From positions 1-57,741 of IMG/VR virus record IMGVR_UViG_3300007351_000481: 57,741 nt of DNA; one strand, given 5' to 3'. Below the pieces are notes generated by a model, which was given only the letters and a program-made list of their open reading frames with translations, was not told the origin of the DNA and made no database searches. Made by a program: the position numbers and the translations under genes. This DNA comes from a virus. Below are positions 33,954-40,433 of the stretch, piece after piece. The number at the start of each line of letters is the position of its first letter. Positions within the stretch are counted from its first letter, which is position 1.

Positions 33954-34472
33954 TCAGCTTGAACCTGTTTCGTCTAAAGGTATTGTTGATAAATAAGACT
34001 TTCTGTAAATCCAGGGCGGAACCCGGCCGTCATCCGACCAAAGGTTGATTTTTTCAGATTTGGCTTTTGCTTCTAATTCTTTTAATTCCTGATCATTAAC
34101 GGCATATCTTTTATACCACCAGGCCAGGCCGGCCCGAAGGAGTTCGTGGCCAAGGTTGCGGCCGTCGGGCAGGATGATCTCGGCCACGGTCCGGCCGTAG
34201 CGGTCCCAGGTGTTGACCTTGACCGTGACCCGTTTGTCCAGGGCCAGGCCGGCGGTGAAATTTTTGGCTTCCGGACCGAAGGGCTGTTTCATTTCAGGGG
34301 CGTCCACGCCGTAAAGTCTGATGGTCACCGGCTGATGATGTCGCATGACGATCAGGCTGTCGCCGTCCAGCACGGCCACGCAGCGGCCTTTCCAGGAGGC
34401 GGCCTCGGACAAGGCCGGGATTAAAAGGATCAAGGCGGCGATAACAGTTAAGCGCAAAGCGGCCTTGAGCAT
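33954..34472 (-). CDS. secreted thermonuclease (SNase-like)
   Basis: 172 residues. A signal peptide is visible (LKAALRLTVIAALILLIPAL, cleavage near SEAAS). The SNase fold follows: VAVLDGDSLIV, RLYGVDAPEMKQP (catalytic Arg and Glu), DRYGRTVAEI (second Arg), and LLRAGLAWWYKRY. It would cut DNA or RNA in the periplasm or outside. On a prophage it may degrade incoming DNA or help the host take up nucleotides; both are inferences. Confidence 0.87.
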   Translation of the reverse strand: MLKAALRLTVIAALILLIPALSEAASWKGRCVAVLDGDSLIVMRHHQPVTIRLYGVDAPEMKQPFGPEAKNFTAGLALDKRVTVKVNTWDRYGRTVAEIILPDGRNLGHELLRAGLAWWYKRYAVNDQELKELEAKAKSEKINLWSDDGRVPPWIYRKSYLSTIPLDETGSS

Positions 34473-34636
34473 GGCGACCCTCCCCGGGGCAAGATAAGCT
34501 TTCGGGGACCCGCCTTTGAACCGATAAGCGAAACGGACGGGCCTTATTGTAGATAACGCCCGAGGGGACAGCGGGGGTCTTAGGGTTCATGCCTGCTCCT
34601 GGCGGTCAATCGAAAGCCGTAGCTTGCTCATTCCGA

Positions 34637-35389
34637 TCATCTGGGCCGGAGAAACCGGCCGCAAAAAAGATTAGAAAGCTCGGCGTTGTTTTTCTTGCCA
34701 CAGTAGGCGGCTGCGATTTGTCGACCAAAAGGCTTTAATTCGGCATCGTCCACTAGGTTAAGCAAGTCTTGATAGACCTGCATGTGTTCCCAATTGGCCT
34801 TTTTTAGATCAGACATATTGAAATAAAGCTTCATGGCCAAGGCGGTGTCTTCCTTGCCGTATTTATCCACGACCGGGCCATGCAGGAAAAAGATAACGCG
34901 GCGGACTTGATTTGGCCACTTTTGAGCTAAGAGTTGGCAGGATTTAACCAGAGCGGAATCCATTTCCAGGAAAAAAGTTTCCTCGCTCCACATGGATTTC
35001 AGAGTAATAAAAATATCGACATTAATAAGCCCGCTGATATTAATCGTTTCAACGTTGTTTACTCGCAGCTTTTCACGTCTCGACGCTTTATTTATCGCCT
35101 TAATGACTTCTTGTTTTAAAAGCGTTTCATTGTCGGATATTTGTTGGGGTGGTGCGGCTGGAGTCGGTTTGGGCATCGGGGCAGCAAGAGTAGAAGGAGG
35201 CGAAAGGGACGTTTGTTGCGGTAAATCTGCTTGTCTGATTATCATCTGTATCGCGACAACAATCATTAATCCCACCGCAAAAAAACCCCACAAATTGGAA
35301 ATGGTTGGCCGCCCTGTCCCGCAATTCGGACAAATCCAGGCTTGCTTGCTATATCGGGTTCCACACTGCTTACATTTAACCAGGCCCAC
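34637..35389 (-). CDS. zinc-ribbon membrane protein 1
   Basis: 250 residues. The N-terminal zinc ribbon has CKQC and CPNC pairs (residues 6-9 and 20-23), then a transmembrane helix at ~32-50, a Pro-rich linker and a ~165-residue C-terminal domain of unknown type. DNA is AT-rich. It is one of three zinc-ribbon proteins in a row on this strand. Confidence 0.7.
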   Translation of the reverse strand: MGLVKCKQCGTRYSKQAWICPNCGTGRPTISNLWGFFAVGLMIVVAIQMIIRQADLPQQTSLSPPSTLAAPMPKPTPAAPPQQISDNETLLKQEVIKAINKASRREKLRVNNVETINISGLINVDIFITLKSMWSEETFFLEMDSALVKSCQLLAQKWPNQVRRVIFFLHGPVVDKYGKEDTALAMKLYFNMSDLKKANWEHMQVYQDLLNLVDDAELKPFGRQIAAAYCGKKNNAELSNLFCGRFLRPR

Positions 35390-35550
35390 AACGTCCTCCG
35401 TTTAACCGCTATTTCAGTGGCCCAGAGCAGATATTTTTCGGTCTCGGCGTACATGCCCGCGTCCAGGCAGCGTCGGCCCTGGCGCGTCCAATGGCGGCAC
35501 CAGCCTTCAGGGGTGGCGTCGCGGTCAATGTCGTAATTGATAAAAACCAC
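35266..35550 (-). CDS. possible small TPR-like protein or gene remnant
   Basis: 94 residues from GTG at 35548-35550. The first ~57 residues (WCRHWTRQGRRCLDAGMYAE, then a helix YLLWATEIAVKRRTLWAW) look like a real helical protein, but the rest overlaps the start of zinc-ribbon protein 1 by 124 bases in another frame. A truncated gene overrun by its neighbour seems more likely than an intact one. Confidence 0.35.
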   Translation of the reverse strand: MVFINYDIDRDATPEGWCRHWTRQGRRCLDAGMYAETEKYLLWATEIAVKRRTLWAWLNVSSVEPDIASKPGFVRIAGQGGQPFPICGVFLRWD

Positions 35551-35559
35551 GACGAATAA

Positions 35560-36309
35560 TTATGGTTTTTTTATTTCGCTGAAACGTATAATAAATTTAG
35601 GATTCAGCATTGAACCGGCCTCGGTTAAGCTTGCCTCCCTAATAAAATCATTTTCCGACGACAAAAATGATCCGTTAAAAATGACCCTGTCTCCAACTTT
35701 CATATCAGAGACTTTTTTATAAAGGGAAGCACTCTCGGGAATGAGCGTTAAGTCCTGTATGTCAGAAAGCGCATTATTCCAAGTCGCTATATCTATTTTC
35801 CCGCCTTCAAGCCGTATGGTAATATAAGCTTTTTGGTCCGAGGTTGTCCCCATGTGAGCCAAGACTCCAACCCAATTGTTTATACTTCGCTTACCATTTA
35901 ATGTTTCCTTAATGTTTTTTTTCCGCTCTGATCGAACCGAGGATTTCTTTAGTTCATTTGGCGCCTCATTATATTTATTTATCAGTGAAGTAATTCCACG
36001 AACAAAAGCTTGTTGATCTTGTGGAACGGGAATAGCTGGCGGAACTGGCGTTGAAGTTGTTTTTGATTTTTCTCTCTCGGCATCAGCTTGTTGAACGGGT
36101 GGAGACATCTCGTTGGTAACAAGGGTTTTAATAAAGGAAATAATAAATATGCCGGCTAAAAATATTAAAACCCATTTTCCTATACCCATCTTTTTCTTTT
36201 TTGGTTTTTCAGAGACAATTCCTGTTTTCACCGGCGATCCGCATTGTGGGCAAGCCCCGGCCTTATCGCTGATTTCTTTGCCGCATTCCGTACATTTAAT
36301 TAAGGCCAT
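35560..36309 (-). CDS. zinc-ribbon membrane protein 2
   Basis: 249 residues. Zinc ribbon CTEC...CPQC at residues 6-24, Lys-rich KPKKKK then a transmembrane helix (~42-64), a linker, and a C-terminal domain ending VIFNGSFLSSENDF. The C-terminal part resembles a beta-barrel-like small domain. Low GC. Same architecture as protein 1, but their C-terminal domains differ. Confidence 0.7.
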   Translation of the reverse strand: MALIKCTECGKEISDKAGACPQCGSPVKTGIVSEKPKKKKMGIGKWVLIFLAGIFIISFIKTLVTNEMSPPVQQADAEREKSKTTSTPVPPAIPVPQDQQAFVRGITSLINKYNEAPNELKKSSVRSERKKNIKETLNGKRSINNWVGVLAHMGTTSDQKAYITIRLEGGKIDIATWNNALSDIQDLTLIPESASLYKKVSDMKVGDRVIFNGSFLSSENDFIREASLTEAGSMLNPKFIIRFSEIKKP

Positions 36310-36330
36310 AATTATCCCCCTTTGTGGCTT

Positions 36331-36525
36331 TTATTTGCTTAAACCAATAATAAAAAAGAAAAAGAGTATACCCAACCCCAATATAGTCAGGGCGCAGCCA
36401 CAGCCACTCACCCCTTGACCAAAGTCGCCCAGTTTTTTGGCCGTGGAGGGCGCGCCGCAGTGCGGGCAGACCTCGGCCTTGTTGCTGATCTGCCGTCCGC
36501 ATTCCTTGCAGTTGATCAAGGCCAC
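36331..36525 (-). CDS. zinc-ribbon membrane protein 3, small
   Basis: 64 residues, GTG start. The ribbon CKEC...CPHC matches proteins 1 and 2 (all begin with ALI or GLV, then K/N-C-x2-C), and a single transmembrane helix at ~45-61 follows. There is no further domain. It may be a stand-alone member of the family or a stub. Confidence 0.65.
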   Translation of the reverse strand: MALINCKECGRQISNKAEVCPHCGAPSTAKKLGDFGQGVSGCGCALTILGLGILFFFFIIGLSK

Positions 36526-36548
36526 GCCGAGCCCCCCTTTCGGCTCGT

Positions 36549-36584
36549 AGGCGACCTTCCCGGCCCCTTCCGGGGTGGTCGCCT
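36549..36584. repeat. GC-rich hairpin between zinc-ribbon gene and methyltransferase fragment
   Basis: AGGCGACC at 36549-36556 pairs with GGTCGCCT at 36577-36584, and CCCGG with CCGGG inside. There is no T-run, so a plain terminator is unlikely. The outer stem shares GGCGAC/GTCGCC with the CRISPR-like units but lacks GTTTCAATCC, so I do not count it as one. Confidence 0.5.
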
Positions 36585-36596
36585 AAAATGCTTAGG

Positions 36597-37118
36597 TTAA
36601 AATTGAAGCCTTTCGTTCTCCTGCGTCTTACCCGTATCCTTTAAACGAAACGAATAATCCCAAACGACCTCATTGCGAAAGTTTTTTGCACCGAAAACGG
36701 CGTCCTGGAGCAGCTTCAAGTAATGGCTGGCCGTGGGGTCGCAGTGCAGGTAGAGGCCGCCGGTGGATTTGAGGACCCGTTTGAGTTCGACCAGGCGCGG
36801 GGCCATCATGGACAGGTAGGCCAGCATGTCGCTGTGACCGAGCAATTTCCAGTTCGCCTCCATGGCCTGGGCCACGCGGCCCCCCGAGGCCAGGACCTCG
36901 TCGAAGGCTTGGGCCGCGGCCTGGTCCCAGCGCCAGGTATCTTCAAAGGCGCGGATTTGCGCGGCCGACCGAGCGCCGTTGACCTCGGCGAAAAGGACGT
37001 TGTAGTCCTGGTTGCTCTTGAAGGGCGGGTCGAGATAAACCAGATCGACGGACTCATCCGCGATGTAGCGCCGCAGGATGTCCAGGTTGTCGCCGTAGTA
37101 AAGTCGGTTGTCAGTCAT
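36597..37118 (-). pseudogene. truncated DNA methyltransferase (N-terminal part)
   Basis: 173 residues. Start LYYGDNLDILRRYIADESVD and VYLDPPFKSNQDYNVLF show the DPPF catalytic motif of beta-class (N4-cytosine or N6-adenine) methyltransferases, and GGLYLHCDPTASHYLKLL fits. Full proteins run on for 200 or more residues and carry the SAM-binding FxGxG motif in that missing part. The frame stops shortly after NEVVWDY. So this is a broken gene, unlikely to methylate DNA. Confidence 0.75.
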
Positions 37119-37124
37119 GAATTC

Positions 37125-37688
37125 TTATGGCAGCAAGCACCTAGAAAGCAAATTTGGAGTGATTAAGCTTCTGGCATCGCAAACGTCCCAAAGATTTTGA
37201 GAATACTTAGAGACATCTGAGTAGTAAAGATGTACTTGAACGCCAAAATTTTTAACAAATTGGATCGCTGGCACAAAATCGCCATCACCAGTTATAATAA
37301 AAGCCTTATCAATCATTTTTTGGTGTGTGAGCTGAATAAGATCAACAACTAAAAGTACATCTGCGCCTTTTTGCTCAAAAATCGGCGTTCCTTGTTGGTC
37401 GTAGCCCCTGAATATTAAATAACCAAGACGAACTTCAAAGTAGCCATATTTTTTTAGGGCGGTGTAAAATCTTTGAGTTTTTGCAAATCGTTGCGATTCA
37501 TCTCTTGTTGGAGGAGAAGATTGATAAGGCGGACAATCATAATAATATGACCTAAGGAGACTGAAACCAGAAACGATTTCTTTTACAAGCGCCCCATAGC
37601 TAACTTGCATAATATTCAATTTTTTAAATACTTTTCGGGCATAACCACCATCGATAAAGACAGCTGCCTTGCCAGCCTGATTAGACAT
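37125..37688 (-). CDS. NYN-domain (LabA/DUF88-like) putative ribonuclease
   Basis: 187 residues. The PIN-like NYN fold shows three acidic sites: AVFIDGGYARK, KGADVLLVVDLI, and FIITGDGDFVPAIQ. NYN proteins are predicted metal-dependent RNases and some serve in phage defence. It is low in GC and has its own promoter, hallmarks of a moron expressed in the lysogen. A defence role is inferred. Confidence 0.82.
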   Translation of the reverse strand: MSNQAGKAAVFIDGGYARKVFKKLNIMQVSYGALVKEIVSGFSLLRSYYYDCPPYQSSPPTRDESQRFAKTQRFYTALKKYGYFEVRLGYLIFRGYDQQGTPIFEQKGADVLLVVDLIQLTHQKMIDKAFIITGDGDFVPAIQFVKNFGVQVHLYYSDVSKYSQNLWDVCDARSLITPNLLSRCLLP

Positions 37689-37783
37689 AGTTCACCTCAG
37701 ACAAAATAAAAACCCATCGTCAGAACCCCGGAATCCGAAGACCCGGACCAACAATGGGCAGGATAGACTTGTTTGTTATTGTT

Positions 37784-37812
37784 ATTATCGGCACGAACCC
37801 GGTTCCTGTCAA
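37784..37812 (-). promoter_or_regulatory. promoter of the NYN gene
   Basis: Minus strand TTGACA (37812-37807), 17-base spacer, GATAAT (37789-37784). The spacer contains the near-perfect dyad GAACCCGGTTC, a possible operator. Strong match to the sigma-70 consensus. Confidence 0.65.
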
Positions 37813-37814
37813 GC

Positions 37815-37840
37815 AAAATTTTGCACTTGGTGCAATTTTT
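37815..37840. terminator. terminator between repressor and NYN genes
   Basis: TTGCAC-TTG-GTGCAA (37821-37835) is flanked by A-rich and T-rich tracts, so it can end transcripts on either strand. On the minus strand it would stop repressor transcription. Confidence 0.6.
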
Positions 37841-37860
37841 CACGTTTTTGCTCTGTGCCA

Positions 37861-37960
37861 CCCGTCCCTGCGCCCCCTACGGCACTATCGCCACCACCCG
37901 CTCCATCAAGATAACCTCTTCCGGCGCTGTTTCAATCCGCGCCCCCAACAGGAAAGGCGA
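37861..37960 (-). pseudogene. remnant of a second S24-type repressor C-terminus
   Basis: Minus strand translation gives GARIETAPEEVILMERVVAI then VP and stop. The intact repressor upstream ends DPGDVILMERVIAIRF. So a second, diverged copy of the repressor C-terminal strand lies directly downstream, with CRISPR-like unit 3 covering its first part. It suggests that the repressor gene end was swapped by recombination here. Confidence 0.65.
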
Positions 37961-37961
37961 C
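37929..37961 (-). repeat. CRISPR-repeat-like unit 3 (longest)
   Basis: 33 bases, the full length of a typical type I-C repeat: minus strand GTCGCC, then a 12-base middle, then GGCGCGGATTGAAAC. It touches the repressor stop codon and lies between the intact repressor end and the remnant end. In this orientation it would be part of the repressor transcript 3' region, in the same sense as a crRNA repeat. Confidence 0.75.
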
Positions 37962-38671
37962 TAAAACCTTATCGCGATGACCCTCTCCATGAGGATGACG
38001 TCGCCGGGGTCTTCGGTGATGTCCGGGTAGTCCGGGTTCATGCTCTTAAATATGATTTTGTCCTTGGTGAACCAGACCATCTTGACCCAGGCGTTGTAAT
38101 CCTTGTCCTTCCAAATAACATAGTCGCCGTGGCGGATGTATTCCCTAGATTCGGGTTTGACAAAAAGGATAGCGCCGTCTTTTAGATACGGAAACATCGA
38201 TTTGCCGCGGATGCGCACAGCATAAAGGTTGCGGCCAAGAACCGGCGGGACACCCAAAGGATAATCTATCATTTCAAACCCTTCTCCGGCCCCATACCCC
38301 CCGTCCGTCCATTGGAACGGCTCCCCAGCCGAAACGTAGGCGATAAGAGGAACCTTGGTTTGAGATAGATTTTCAGCTTCCCATTCAGCCCTGGCCTTGA
38401 CCCAACTTGGATCGTTTTCACAACCAAGATATTTTTTGGGAAAATAAGGATCAATCCAAGGGGGCCGGGGGATGAAATCCGGACGAGCGCGGTGTAGGAT
38501 TTCCCAAGTTTCCGCCCTGGCCGTGGTTTTGCTAGCGGCGGTCCGGCCAATAGTGGCGGCGCTGATCTTTTGACCGACCTTAGCCGTATCCCTTTCCAAT
38601 TCAGCCCACAACCCCCCGGCTGCCTGAAAGGCTTGCAATGCGTCAACTAACGGCTTGGTATCCAGACCCAT
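37961..38671 (-). CDS. phage repressor, HTH plus S24 peptidase-like domain
   Basis: 236 residues from ATG 38671 (a longer frame to 38734 would run into the divergent promoter). The N-terminal ~65 residues are a helical DNA-binding region. The C-terminal LexA-like domain has the Ser in IRGKSMFPYLKDGAILFV and Lys in AWVKMVWFTKDK, needed for RecA-stimulated self-cleavage. It keeps the prophage silent and would be inactivated by DNA damage. Confidence 0.85.
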   Translation of the reverse strand: MGLDTKPLVDALQAFQAAGGLWAELERDTAKVGQKISAATIGRTAASKTTARAETWEILHRARPDFIPRPPWIDPYFPKKYLGCENDPSWVKARAEWEAENLSQTKVPLIAYVSAGEPFQWTDGGYGAGEGFEMIDYPLGVPPVLGRNLYAVRIRGKSMFPYLKDGAILFVKPESREYIRHGDYVIWKDKDYNAWVKMVWFTKDKIIFKSMNPDYPDITEDPGDVILMERVIAIRF

Positions 38672-38727
38672 AAGTACCTTTGGTGCCTGAAAAATACAAC
38701 AAAATAAAAAAAGACGCAAAATTTTTC

Positions 38728-38756
38728 TTGACAATTATCTAAGGTGCGTGTATGCT
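38728..38756 (+). promoter_or_regulatory. rightward early promoter (PR-like)
   Basis: TTGACA at 38728-38733, 17 bases, TATGCT at 38751-38756. It lies between the divergent repressor and Cro-like genes. The -10 overlaps TGCGTGTATGCTT (38745-38757), repeated as TGCGTACATGCTT at 38994-39006, a candidate operator. Confidence 0.75.
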
Positions 38757-38776
38757 TGATGCCAGAGAGGTTGGAA

Positions 38777-39031
38777 ATGGGTGATTTGATTTTTGACTCT
38801 AACTCGATCCTGGCCCTGAGAAGGCGACACGGCCTTTCAATGCAAGGCTTTGGCGACAAGATTGGCGTACACAGAAACCTAGTAAATGATTGGGAAAAAG
38901 GGAGGGTGAAGCCCTCAATGGCCACGATTGAAAAAATTATCCGCGCCTTTGATCTCAAGGACGTCAACTATTTTTTTTGCCAACAAACTAACATGCGTAC
39001 ATGCTTAGAGAAACTCGCTGCCACAGAATAA
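38777..39031 (+). CDS. Cro-like HTH regulator
   Basis: 84 residues from ATG 38777 with an AGAGAGG site. An HTH_3 fold covers residues ~10-65 (ALRRRHGLSMQGFGDKIGVH, NLVNDWEKGRVKPSM). First gene of the rightward early transcript, opposite the repressor, as Cro normally is. The C-terminus with two Cys is longer than minimal Cro. Confidence 0.82.
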   Translation: MGDLIFDSNSILALRRRHGLSMQGFGDKIGVHRNLVNDWEKGRVKPSMATIEKIIRAFDLKDVNYFFCQQTNMRTCLEKLAATE

Positions 39032-39056
39032 TTTTAAGAATATCCCGGAGGTCGCA

Positions 39057-39095
39057 ATGAATAAACCCAATTTTCAGCAAGGAAGTTACGTCTGA
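39057..39095 (+). pseudogene. 12-codon reading frame with strong ribosome site, probable gene stub
   Basis: CCCGGAGG precedes ATG at 39057 and encodes only 12 residues (MNKPNFQQGSYV) before TGA, followed four bases later by CRISPR-like unit 4. It looks like the start of a gene whose remainder was lost at the repeat. It could alternatively be a leader peptide. Confidence 0.4.
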
Positions 39096-39099
39096 TGCA

Positions 39100-39126
39100 G
39101 TTTCAATCCACGCCTCGAAAGGCGAC
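39100..39126 (-). repeat. CRISPR-repeat-like unit 4
   Basis: GTTTCAATCCACGCC-TCGAAA-GGCGAC, 27 bases with a CGCCT/AGGCG stem. Similarity with unit 7 continues for about 40 bases downstream (CAGTA, CACAAA, GGTTCC, GTGT blocks). It separates the 12-codon stub from the CII-like gene. Confidence 0.75.
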
Positions 39127-39186
39127 GGGAAGCAGTACATCACAAACACGGTTCCTGTGTAAAGGGATCAAAAAGGAATCCGTTTA

Positions 39187-39726
39187 ATGCATACGAACAA
39201 ATTGGGCGGGGGCGTGCAGGCCCTGCTTTACACCATGGTTCATCACGAACGGCTGATCACGGTCGAGGAAATCGCGCGGGCCGTGGGCTGCGAGCCACCG
39301 ACCATTTACGAGTACCTCAACGCCAAGCCGATCATCCCCGTGGCCGTGCTCAAGGCCGTGTTCGAGCGCACGGCCGACCCGCGGCTGAAGCGGGCTTTGG
39401 AGCCGGCCGGCTGGCGGCTGGTCCCGGACGACCAGGTCGTCGAAACGGCGCATGACATCGAGGCCGATCTGGGCGACGTGCACATCGCCGCCGGCGCCCT
39501 GCACCAGGCCGTCAGGGAGGCGCGGGCCGCGAATTCCGACGGCGGCGGGGAAATCACAATCAGGGAGTTGGACGGCCTGGAAAAGCAGGCCAACGAGGTC
39601 GAGCGTCAGTTAGCCGACGTGCGGGCGCACCTCAAGGAATTGAGGGCCGAGACTGAATCCAGGCAAACGGCGCGGTTGGCGGTCCCAGGAAAACAGGCGG
39701 TCGCCTCGATAAGAGGCGTGGATTGA
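39187..39726 (+). CDS. CII-like phage regulator (CP76 type)
   Basis: 179 residues. The N-terminal HTH is TVEEIARAVGCEPPTIYEYL, followed by a segment of the CII/CP76 family type (DPRLKRALEPAGWRLVPDDQ), and a C-terminal coiled coil (~120-160) for oligomerisation. It probably activates lysogeny genes. Its last codons and stop (GATTGA) are provided by CRISPR-like unit 5. Confidence 0.72.
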   Translation: MHTNKLGGGVQALLYTMVHHERLITVEEIARAVGCEPPTIYEYLNAKPIIPVAVLKAVFERTADPRLKRALEPAGWRLVPDDQVVETAHDIEADLGDVHIAAGALHQAVREARAANSDGGGEITIRELDGLEKQANEVERQLADVRAHLKELRAETESRQTARLAVPGKQAVASIRGVD

Positions 39727-39729
39727 AAT
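39700..39729 (+). repeat. CRISPR-repeat-like unit 5, forward orientation
   Basis: GTCGCCTC-GATAA-GAGGCGTGGATTGAAAT on the plus strand: a perfect GCCTC/GAGGC stem and a type I-C-like 3' end. It is the only unit in crRNA sense relative to the early transcript. It is followed by two further GATTGAAA copies. Confidence 0.75.
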
Positions 39730-39747
39730 GATTGAAACGATTGAAAA
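39721..39747 (+). repeat. triple 9-base GATTGAAAN repeat
   Basis: GATTGAAAT, GATTGAAAC and GATTGAAAA occur head to tail. The first is the tail of CRISPR-like unit 5. It may result from slippage at the repeat end. Confidence 0.75.
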
Positions 39748-39855
39748 AAACAACCTCTAACTACGGGCGGCGGAGGGCCGGCGTCCCGGCTGGACACCTG
39801 GAAACCTCGCCCCTCCAAAGCCGCGACAGATGGACGCTTTAAAGGAATTTAACGG

Positions 39856-40164
39856 ATGAAACAGCCCCGACTGATCACCCTCAAAGAAGCGGCCGAACTA
39901 GCGGCCATGAGTCCGCAGACGCTGATGCGGCGAATTCACGAAGGCCTTGTGCGGGCCTACCAGATGGGCACGCACAGTCAGGTCCTACTGGACCCTTATG
40001 AGTTGGTCGAGGACATCAAGCGGCACCCGATCCTTACGGCCGACAACCAGCCGGCCCAGGCGCCGGGGCGGCCGATCGAGGACGTGCCCTTCGTGGTTTT
40101 TCGCGGCGGCCAGTCCGCTGGAGCAAGGAGACCGTATGAAAGGCGAACCAGACAGGGTCGTTGA
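39856..40164 (+). CDS. excisionase-like HTH protein
   Basis: 102 residues. A MerR/Xis-type winged helix occupies residues ~5-60 (LITLKEAAELAAMSPQTLMR, then RIHEGLVRAYQMG). Such proteins direct prophage excision or regulate early genes. It lies in the early operon rather than beside the integrase. Confidence 0.65.
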   Translation: MKQPRLITLKEAAELAAMSPQTLMRRIHEGLVRAYQMGTHSQVLLDPYELVEDIKRHPILTADNQPAQAPGRPIEDVPFVVFRGGQSAGARRPYERRTRQGR

Positions 40165-40288
40165 CGCCCTGGACCAGGCCAACGACTGGATCGACAAAAA
40201 CAAGTGGAAGCTGGTCGGGCCGGTCTTGGCGGCCCTGGCCTTGCTCGTGGCCTTCCACGCCGGGCGGCTGTTCGAGAGACTGCCGTGA
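40136..40288 (+). CDS. small membrane protein
   Basis: 50 residues, AAGGAG site, start inside the preceding gene. Charged N-terminal helix then one transmembrane segment (LVGPVLAALALLVAFHAG). The next gene overlaps in GTGA. Function unknown. Confidence 0.55.
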   Translation: MKGEPDRVVDALDQANDWIDKNKWKLVGPVLAALALLVAFHAGRLFERLP

Positions 40289-40398
40289 GGAGCGCCGCCA
40301 AAACTCTGGGCCGCATTTCGCCCCTGGGCTGGTGCGAACTGGCCCTCCTGGGGTTCTGGGCGGTCGTGCTGGCGGTCGTGTTGAAGCTGGTTTTTTAG
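40285..40398 (+). CDS. very small membrane protein
   Basis: 37 residues from GTG at 40285. One transmembrane helix (LALLGFWAVVLAVVLKLVF). Coupled to the preceding membrane gene, so they may work together, for instance in exclusion or host membrane modulation. This is a guess. Confidence 0.45.
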   Translation: MRSAAKTLGRISPLGWCELALLGFWAVVLAVVLKLVF

Positions 40399-40433
40399 CG
40401 ACGCTCCAAGCGGAGCGGACAAGGAGGTTTTTC

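Noticed and set aside
36549-36584. An eighth CRISPR-like unit
   Set aside because: It has GGCGAC and GTCGCC arms but no GTTTCAATCC part, and its stem is longer and different.
39100-39760. A small CRISPR array made from units 4 and 5
   Set aside because: The units are about 570 bases apart, in opposite orientations, with a complete gene between them, so there is no repeat-spacer array.
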